From positions 1 through 32,418 of the forward strand of contig JALGTY010000008.1 in the NCBI GenBank assembly GCA_029821145.1: a DNA stretch of 32,418 nt, in the 5' to 3' direction. The position numbers were made by a program, and so were the translations under genes. Below, one piece after another: positions 26,869-32,418 of the stretch. The notes below the pieces were generated by a model. That model was not told the DNA's origin, ran no database searches, and was given only the letters and a program-made list of their open reading frames with translations. Every line of letters starts with the position of its first letter. Positions within the stretch are counted from its first letter, which is position 1. This DNA is from Candidatus Zipacnadia bacterium. Its GTDB lineage: Bacteria > Armatimonadota > Zipacnadia > Zipacnadales > UBA11051.

Positions 26869-27621
26869 ATGACTAGCCGCGCCGCACACAACAAGGGTAT
26901 GATCCGGCTAGCGGCGGCTGTGCTGCTGATTACTGGCTTAGCCACTATAGCTACGCCCGCGGGCATTGCGCAAGGCCTGCCCCCCGACCGTCCACCCGAG
27001 CCGCTACTCCGTCAGCAGATCGCTGAGATTCTCAGCCACTCGGAATACCAGATCGGCCCTCCGCTATGGCTGATCAGGATTATCAACAAGGCGGGGGACT
27101 TTCTTCTCCGCCTGCTCCGCGCCATCTTTATGAACCCGGTGATGTCCCACCTCTACCAGACCATGCCCCTGCTATACTGGCTCCTGGTCATAGTCTTGCT
27201 GGCGGCCATAGTCCTGCTATTGTATCACATCGTGGTCACCATCCGGAGCGCCTTCGGCCGCCGGCATCGCCAGCGCCGCGAGCCAACTGACGCGGCCCGG
27301 TTGCCGGTCACCTCGCCGGGCGAGCTGCGCCGCCGCGCCCGCAGACTGGCCGACGGGGGTGACTTCGCCGCGGCGCTGCTGGCGCTGCACCAGGCCTGTT
27401 TGCGCTGGCTTGAGCGCCACGGTCACTTACGGTATCGTCCCTGGCTGACCAACGGCGAATACCTGGGCGCGGTACGCACCAAGCCGCAACTATTCCGCCT
27501 GCTGACGCCCCTGACCCGGGCGGCGGACCGCATCGCCTACGGGCGGCAGTCGCTGGCCGCTAGTGCTTATCTCGAGCTTGACGCCCTCGCCGACCAGCTC
27601 TGGCAACGGGCGGGTGGTTAG
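26869..27621 (+). CDS. DUF4129-domain membrane protein
   Basis: About 250 residues. Hydrophobic N-terminus (LAAAVLLITGLATIATPAG, signal peptide or anchor), a short extracytoplasmic segment, one membrane helix (LLYWLLVIVLLAAIVLLLYH), then a basic cytoplasmic stretch and the DUF4129 domain: AALLALHQACLRWLERHG, then RPWLTNGEYLG. Three ATGs are possible (26818, 26869, 26899). The last gives the neatest signal peptide, but none has a strong ribosome site. It is the first gene of DUF4129-DUF4350-MoxR-DUF58, a set often found together and linked to envelope assembly or stress; the biochemical role is unknown. Confidence 0.85.
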   Translation: MTSRAAHNKGMIRLAAAVLLITGLATIATPAGIAQGLPPDRPPEPLLRQQIAEILSHSEYQIGPPLWLIRIINKAGDFLLRLLRAIFMNPVMSHLYQTMPLLYWLLVIVLLAAIVLLLYHIVVTIRSAFGRRHRQRREPTDAARLPVTSPGELRRRARRLADGGDFAAALLALHQACLRWLERHGHLRYRPWLTNGEYLGAVRTKPQLFRLLTPLTRAADRIAYGRQSLAASAYLELDALADQLWQRAGG

Positions 27622-27623
27622 CC

Positions 27624-28925
27624 ATGCGTCATCTCCGATTGGTTCTGGTGATTGTTGGGCTGGTGGTATTCTTCACGCTGCTGATGGCGTATCTCACCTC
27701 GCGCTCGCCGACATACGACCTCACGGCCGATCACGCCAGCTTCCGCACCAATGAGTGGGGCACCAAGGCGCTGCGCGAGCTATGCAAGCGCAACGAGCTT
27801 ACCGTGCAGACTTACCGCCGGCCCTGGGATGAGTTTGCCGCTCCTGAGCGGGCGGTTATGTGTGTATTCGATCCCAATTTTGGCCCACAGAAACAGGGAA
27901 TCAAGGCCCTGGTCGAGTGGGTAAGAGGCGGCGGACACCTGCTGCTGGCTGTCAACACCGCCAGCGCACTCGGATTCAACCCTATGTACGAGCACCTGGA
28001 TGCCAATCACGTTATGCTTGGCTACCTGGGCCTGTTGACAAAGCCCCTGGGCAAATACGGGGAGACGGTGGCGGTACGCTCGGTGGTGCCTTCGCCGGTG
28101 GCCCATCAGGTCACCCGGCTGCTGGTGAAGTCTCCGGCCCGCCTGGTCGCGGCGCAGTCACCCGAAGACATCCAGCAGCACTGGGGCAACCGCGTAGGTG
28201 ACGACCAGAAGCTGCCCAAGATTACTCCGCTGGCGTTCGACGAGCGAGTGGCGCTGCTGGCTGATGAGGCGGGAGTGCTAGTGATGCGACTGAAGCTGGG
28301 CACGGGCCTGATTGACGTAATCAGCGACGCTGATATCCTGGGTAACGGGCAGATCGGCGAGGCCGACAACGCCGTCCTGGCGATGAATCTGATATACACG
28401 CGTGGCACGCCTACGACGGTCTACTTTGATGAGTATCATCATGGTCGGCGCACGCGGCCATTTGCTGACGAGCGTCTGCCGGGCGCCGCGATCTTTCCGG
28501 CAATCTGGGCCGCGCTGATCTGCCTGTTCCTATACCTGACCGGCAGCTTCTGGCGGTTCGGGCGACCGGTACCGCTGACGCCGGAGCCACGCCGCTCGCT
28601 GGCCGAGCATATCCAGGCCTTTGCCGGCCTTTACGACGGTGCTCAGGCCACCGGCGCGGCTATCACGATGATTGCCCAGCGCTTCCACTCGCGCCTGGCC
28701 CAGCTAACCGGGTTGGGCCCGGCGGCCTCGGCCCAGGATCTGGCAACGGCCGCAGCACGCACGGCAGACATAGATATACTGGCTCTGACGAGGTTACTTA
28801 CCGAATTGCAAGCCATTGACGCCGACACCCGACTTTCCCAGTCCGAGATGCTGCACCTGGCCCAACGTATTGCCTATTTCGAGGAGGCCCTAACTGATGG
28901 AAAGCCATCCGACTCCCCCCTCTAA
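27624..28925 (+). CDS. DUF4350-domain membrane protein
   Basis: 433 residues. An N-terminal anchor helix (LVLVIVGLVVFFTLLMAYL) is followed by an extracytoplasmic GATase-like region that includes NEWGTKALREL, a VRGGGHLLLAVNT strand and the DEYHHGRR motif. A second helix (AAIFPAIWAALICLFLYLTG, about 288-307) and a cytoplasmic helical tail follow. It begins 2 nt after the DUF4129 stop and overlaps the MoxR gene by 29 nt, so translation is likely coupled. DUF4350 proteins typically accompany MoxR/DUF58 genes; the function is unknown. Confidence 0.88.
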   Translation: MRHLRLVLVIVGLVVFFTLLMAYLTSRSPTYDLTADHASFRTNEWGTKALRELCKRNELTVQTYRRPWDEFAAPERAVMCVFDPNFGPQKQGIKALVEWVRGGGHLLLAVNTASALGFNPMYEHLDANHVMLGYLGLLTKPLGKYGETVAVRSVVPSPVAHQVTRLLVKSPARLVAAQSPEDIQQHWGNRVGDDQKLPKITPLAFDERVALLADEAGVLVMRLKLGTGLIDVISDADILGNGQIGEADNAVLAMNLIYTRGTPTTVYFDEYHHGRRTRPFADERLPGAAIFPAIWAALICLFLYLTGSFWRFGRPVPLTPEPRRSLAEHIQAFAGLYDGAQATGAAITMIAQRFHSRLAQLTGLGPAASAQDLATAAARTADIDILALTRLLTELQAIDADTRLSQSEMLHLAQRIAYFEEALTDGKPSDSPL

Positions 28926-29868
28926 GACACACCAGCTCGCCCAGCAAGTCACCCAGATGCTCAGCCGCGCGATAGTCGGCCAGCATGCGGTTATCGAGCA
29001 ACTCCTGGTCGCGGTCCTTGCCCAGGGGCACGTGCTTATGGAGGGCGTCCCCGGCGTCGCCAAGACCCTGCTGGCCCGGGGGCTGGCTGCCTGTCTCGGC
29101 CTGGAGTTCAAGCGCATTCAGCTCACTCCCGACCTGATGCCCTCCGATATCCTGGGCACCTACGTCTTCGACTTCACCACCAAGGAGTTCCACCTGCGCC
29201 GGGGGCCGATCTTCACCACACTGCTGCTGGCCGACGAGATCAACCGGGCGCCGGCCAAGACGCAGTCGGCCCTGCTGGAGGGCATGCAGGAGCGGCAGGT
29301 GACCATTGAGGGAGTCACTGACCAACTCGACGACAACTTCACGGTCTTTGCCACACAGAACCCGATTGAATACGAGGGCACCTATCCGCTGCCCGAGGCG
29401 CAGCTCGATCGCTTCCTGCTCAAGGTCATAGTGGACTACCCCACGCCGGAGGAGGAGGACGAGCTCCTGGCGCGGTTCCACCGCGGCTTTGATCCGCAGA
29501 AGCTACGCGAGGCCGGTCTGGAGCCGGTGATGACGGTCGCGGAGCTGGATGAGTGCCGCCAGGAGATCGTTAATGTCAACGTCGAGGAGGCGGTACTGCA
29601 CTATATCGGCGAGATTATCCGGCGCACCCGCGACAGTGGCCAGTTGGTGCTGGGGTGCAGCCCGCGCGCGGCGGTGATGCTACTCCAGGCGGCCAAGGCG
29701 CTGACGGCCATGCACGGCGCTGACTTCCTCACGCCCGACGACATCAAGACCATTGCGCCGGCGGTGCTGCGCCACCGCCTGATCCTGCGCCCGGAGGCAG
29801 ACATTGAAGGTCTCAGCCCTGACGACATCATCCAGAACATCCTGGCCTCGGTACCGGTGCCCAGATAG
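28897..29868 (+). CDS. MoxR-family AAA+ ATPase
   Basis: A 323-residue AAA+ protein. Walker A GVPGVAKT (50-57, Lys56), Walker B LLLADEIN (Asp113/Glu114), sensor 1 in FATQNPIEYEGTYPLPEAQLD (quoted in parts: FATQNPIEYEG, then LPEAQLD), and a C-terminal lid with GCSPRAAVMLL. MoxR proteins act as cytosolic chaperones that mature or activate partner proteins, typically vWA/DUF58 proteins such as the one encoded next. The ATG lies within the end of the DUF4350 gene. Confidence 0.96.
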   Translation: MESHPTPPSKTHQLAQQVTQMLSRAIVGQHAVIEQLLVAVLAQGHVLMEGVPGVAKTLLARGLAACLGLEFKRIQLTPDLMPSDILGTYVFDFTTKEFHLRRGPIFTTLLLADEINRAPAKTQSALLEGMQERQVTIEGVTDQLDDNFTVFATQNPIEYEGTYPLPEAQLDRFLLKVIVDYPTPEEEDELLARFHRGFDPQKLREAGLEPVMTVAELDECRQEIVNVNVEEAVLHYIGEIIRRTRDSGQLVLGCSPRAAVMLLQAAKALTAMHGADFLTPDDIKTIAPAVLRHRLILRPEADIEGLSPDDIIQNILASVPVPR

Positions 29869-29895
29869 TCAATTCAACAAGTTGAGCGGCTGAAG

Positions 29896-31206
29896 ATGAT
29901 TCTTACACCACTGGGTCTGGCAATTCTGCTCATCGGCCCGCTGCTAATCGTGCTGACCGAGCCTTACCCGTCGCTCGCGGGCCTGGGCTGGGGTTGGATG
30001 GTTTTCGTGGTGCTGGCGGCGGTGCTGGACAATCTGCTCTCGCGCCGCGCCAGCGTGGTGGAGGTCTCCCGGCGGATTGACGATCGGCTCTCGCTGGGCA
30101 CCGAGAACCGGGTAGAGATTGATGTTTACAGCCGCAGTGACCGGCCGCTTGACCTGCTGGTCAAAGACGATCCGCCCCTGGGCTTCCAGACGTCGCAGCG
30201 TCAGCACAACCTGAAGCTGGCCCCTTTCCAGACTCAACGCGTCGGCTATGACACCGTCCCCCAGGCGCGGGGCGACTACCAGTTCGGTGATATTCACCTG
30301 CGCGGCCGGTCGCGCCTGGCGCTGAGCTGGTGGCAGCGGCGCATTCCCGCCGAACAGGCCATCCAGGTTTACCCCGATCTCCTCCAGGTCCATCGCTACG
30401 ACTTGATGATGCGCAAGTCCCACTTGCAGCAGCCGGGCTTCCGGCTGTTACGACGCCTGGGCGAGGGTACCCAGTTCGAGAGCCTGCGCGACTACGTGCC
30501 CGACGACGACTTCCGCGACATTGACTGGAAGGCCAGCGCCCGCCGCAGCAAGCCGATTACACGCAACTACCAGATCGAGCGCAGCCAGAACCTCATAGTG
30601 ATGATTGACGCCGGCCGGATGATGTGCGCCCAGCTCAACGGTATGTCGAAGCTCGACTATGCCATCAACGCCGCGCTGATGCTGGCCTACGTCGCCATCC
30701 GCCAGGACGACGCGGTCGGGATGATGGTCTTTGCCGACACGGTGCAGACCTTCGTCCCCCCGCGCAAGGGCGCGGCCCAGATCGGCCGCCTCGCTGACCA
30801 GCTCTACGCCGTTGAGCCAACGATGATGGAGCCTGACTACAGCGCGGCTCTGACGACGCTGCATACTCGCAGCCGCAAGCGCGCGCTGGTCGTTATCTTG
30901 ACGGACATCATTGACAAGGAGGCTTCGCAGCAGCTTCTGGCGCACGCGGCGTCTCTCTACCCCCAGCATCTGCCGCTCGTGGTGACCATCCGCGACCCCC
31001 GCCTTGAGCAGACGGCCGACCTGGCCCCCCAGGATATCCCCGCGGTGTACCAACGCGCGGTCGCGGGCGGGCTGCTGCGGGATCGCCAGGGCGCGCTCCT
31101 GGCGCTGCGCCGACGCGGCGCCCGAATCGTAGACGCGCGGCCTGAGCAGCTCACCGTCGCCACCGTCAACACTTATCTTGCCATCAAGGCCCAGCAGCTA
31201 CTGTAG
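29896..31206 (+). CDS. DUF58 protein with vWA-like domain
   Basis: 436 residues. Two N-terminal hydrophobic helices (about 5-22 and 30-45) anchor an otherwise soluble protein. The DUF58 signature is EFESLRDY-like (here FESLRDYVPDDDFRDIDWKA), followed by a vWA-like domain with VMIDAGRMM in the MIDAS position. Only the first Asp of the usual DxSxS is kept; Ser positions are replaced by Gly and Met. It is the probable client of the upstream MoxR. The start is ATG, 27 nt after the moxR stop, with GAGCGG nearby. A REP-like hairpin follows immediately. Confidence 0.92.
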   Translation: MILTPLGLAILLIGPLLIVLTEPYPSLAGLGWGWMVFVVLAAVLDNLLSRRASVVEVSRRIDDRLSLGTENRVEIDVYSRSDRPLDLLVKDDPPLGFQTSQRQHNLKLAPFQTQRVGYDTVPQARGDYQFGDIHLRGRSRLALSWWQRRIPAEQAIQVYPDLLQVHRYDLMMRKSHLQQPGFRLLRRLGEGTQFESLRDYVPDDDFRDIDWKASARRSKPITRNYQIERSQNLIVMIDAGRMMCAQLNGMSKLDYAINAALMLAYVAIRQDDAVGMMVFADTVQTFVPPRKGAAQIGRLADQLYAVEPTMMEPDYSAALTTLHTRSRKRALVVILTDIIDKEASQQLLAHAASLYPQHLPLVVTIRDPRLEQTADLAPQDIPAVYQRAVAGGLLRDRQGALLALRRRGARIVDARPEQLTVATVNTYLAIKAQQLL

Positions 31207-31233
31207 GGGCGAATGTGCGGAGCACATCCGCCC
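31204..31233. repeat. REP-like hairpin after the DUF58 gene
   Basis: GGGCGAATGTG (31207-31217) pairs with CACATCCGCCC (31223-31233) with one mismatch. It follows the GTAGG head, which here overlaps the TAG stop codon. No U-tract follows. The rest of 31234-31419 shows no gene. Confidence 0.6.
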
Positions 31234-31419
31234 GCTGTTCGGCAACTGCCTCGCGGCGACAGCCAGCGGTCTGCTTGAGCGTTAGCGCATTCGGCGGATA
31301 TTGCCCCTGTGATTTCGAGCTGTCTTGCCGCGAAGGTTATTGTTCACGCCACAGAGAATGATAAGTCGTGATGTAGCTGGCCCTGTTGATCGCGACAACC
31401 CAACACCTGGAGGACAACC

Positions 31420-32415
31420 ATGTCGCATGAAGTAAGGATACAGCTCGGGCTGGACGGCGCTTTCGCTACCCGCCGCTGGGAGAATCCTGAGAACGTTATT
31501 CGCATCACCAAAGAACTGGGCTTCACTGTCCACGAGTACTGCTGCGACCACATTGACCCGTTTTTCATGGGCCCCCGAGAATTCACCATGGAAATGGCGC
31601 GCGAGGTCAAGCGCGCCGCCGAGCAGTACGGCGTGGAGATCTTCGACACTTACACCGGAATGTCCACCCACCGCTGGCACAGTTGGTCGCACAGCCGCCC
31701 AGAGCCGCGCGAGCGGATGAAGCAGTGGCTGATAGAGATGATGGATCTGACCCTCGAGATGGGCTGCGTACGCTGGGGCGGGCACGTTGACGCGCTCCCC
31801 GTGGAAGTCCTCGCAGACCCCGAGGAGACCAAGAAGAGGATCGCGCTGCTGTATGCCACCTGGCGCGAGATGGCGGTAGTAGCCCGGGACAAGGGGCTTA
31901 GGACTCTCTCCGTCGAGCAGATGTATACCCCCTCCGAGGTGCCCTGGACGCTCGAGCAAGCCGAGCAGTTCCTGATCGCCTGTAACGCCGACGCCGACGG
32001 CGTGCCGATCTACCTCACGCTGGACATCGGCCACCAGGCCGGACAGCAGTACGGCATGTCGGGCGCGGACCTGGATTACTTGGAGTGGACCCGCCGGTTT
32101 GCCCCCTTTGCCGAGGTCATCCACCTCCAGCAGACCACCCCCGAGGCCAGCTCACACTGGCCCTTCACCGCCGAGTACAATGAAAAGGGCAAAGTGGAGA
32201 TGGACAAGCTGATGGAGGCCATCGAGTACGCCCACGAAAACTGGGAGTCCAGCCCGGTCGCTGAAGTACTGGAACCGGTTAACTACAACATGCTGATCCT
32301 GGAGGTCATCCCCGCCTCCACCAAGAGCGAGGACAACCTCCTACGCGAGCTGGCCGAATCTCACGAGTATCTGCGTCAGTTCGTGCCCGCAGAAGGCATC
32401 ACGCTGACGGTGTGA
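31420..32415 (+). CDS. Sugar-phosphate isomerase/epimerase family TIM-barrel protein
   Basis: A complete 331-residue (beta/alpha)8 protein of the xylose-isomerase-like AP-endonuclease-2 superfamily. Likely divalent-metal ligands are Glu166 (LSVEQMY), Asp202 with His205 (LTLDIGHQ), a residue in VIHLQQT (His235/Gln237), and a C-terminal Glu in AEVLEPVN (282 or 285). These match the tagatose-3-epimerase-like geometry. It is soluble and cytosolic. The likely activity is isomerisation or epimerisation of a ketose or its phosphate; the substrate is unknown. GGAGG precedes the ATG at 6 nt. No partner sugar genes lie within the window. Confidence 0.85.
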   Translation: MSHEVRIQLGLDGAFATRRWENPENVIRITKELGFTVHEYCCDHIDPFFMGPREFTMEMAREVKRAAEQYGVEIFDTYTGMSTHRWHSWSHSRPEPRERMKQWLIEMMDLTLEMGCVRWGGHVDALPVEVLADPEETKKRIALLYATWREMAVVARDKGLRTLSVEQMYTPSEVPWTLEQAEQFLIACNADADGVPIYLTLDIGHQAGQQYGMSGADLDYLEWTRRFAPFAEVIHLQQTTPEASSHWPFTAEYNEKGKVEMDKLMEAIEYAHENWESSPVAEVLEPVNYNMLILEVIPASTKSEDNLLRELAESHEYLRQFVPAEGITLTV

Positions 32416-32418
32416 GCA

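Noticed and set aside
31282-32124. A 280-residue antisense frame under the TIM-barrel gene
   Set aside because: The plus-strand gene has family motifs and a ribosome site; the antisense frame has neither.

Overview
This window comes from a GC-rich bacterium. The evidence is a bacterial rRNA operon with an intact anti-Shine-Dalgarno sequence, Shine-Dalgarno-led genes with frequent GTG/TTG starts, and several sigma70-type promoters with exact 17-bp spacers. The gene content is generic (PPi-driven proton pump, undecaprenyl-phosphate cycle, MoxR/DUF58 cluster). The order rpiB-comEB-wecA-wecB recalls low- and high-GC Terrabacteria-type genomes such as Firmicutes, Chloroflexota and Armatimonadota, but I cannot place the phylum. 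The 16S rRNA carries several departures from near-universal positions, which suggests a poorly sampled lineage.

Region 1 (1-4972, minus strand): an rrn operon in the order promoter, 16S, tRNA-Ile(GAT), tRNA-Ala(TGC), 23S; the 23S 3' end lies outside the window. Three things are unusual. (a) A complete S23/four-helix-bundle 'intervening sequence protein' gene, bounded by a 29-position complementary stem, sits in the 16S-23S spacer between the two tRNAs instead of inside 23S. (b) The 16S decoding helix carries paired changes (U1404-A1497 and A1409-U1491 in E. coli numbering), and other changes fall in widely used primer/probe sites. (c) Helix 45 of 23S is expanded by roughly 115 nt. An intrinsic-terminator-like hairpin also lies just after 16S.

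Region 2 (4973-12929): single genes of mixed function. These are a duplicated DUF1284-like Cys-rich protein, a class-III aminotransferase, a cytosolic cellulase-like (GH-A clan) protein, a stand-alone rpsR with its own promoter, a REP-like inverted pair, a cold-shock gene with a long leader, a PAS hybrid histidine kinase, and a LOG-like nucleotide-binding protein that seems to start at ATT.

Region 3 (12947-17851): a beta-CASP ribonuclease, an OmpR-type regulator and a K+-independent type H+-pyrophosphatase, separated by strong hairpins.

Region 4 (18018-26435, minus): a tight six-gene operon rpiB-comEB-wecA-wecB-AI-2E permease-uppP that joins use of undecaprenyl-P (WecA) with its recycling (UppP). 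Upstream of it lie a GAF-PAS histidine kinase, an S1-domain protein with a consensus promoter, and an unrecognised helical protein.

Region 5 (26596-32415, plus): a promoter with an operator-like palindrome and a roughly 124-nt terminated transcript (candidate small RNA or leader). It precedes a DUF4129-DUF4350-MoxR-DUF58 operon, then a REP-like hairpin and a TIM-barrel sugar isomerase/epimerase.
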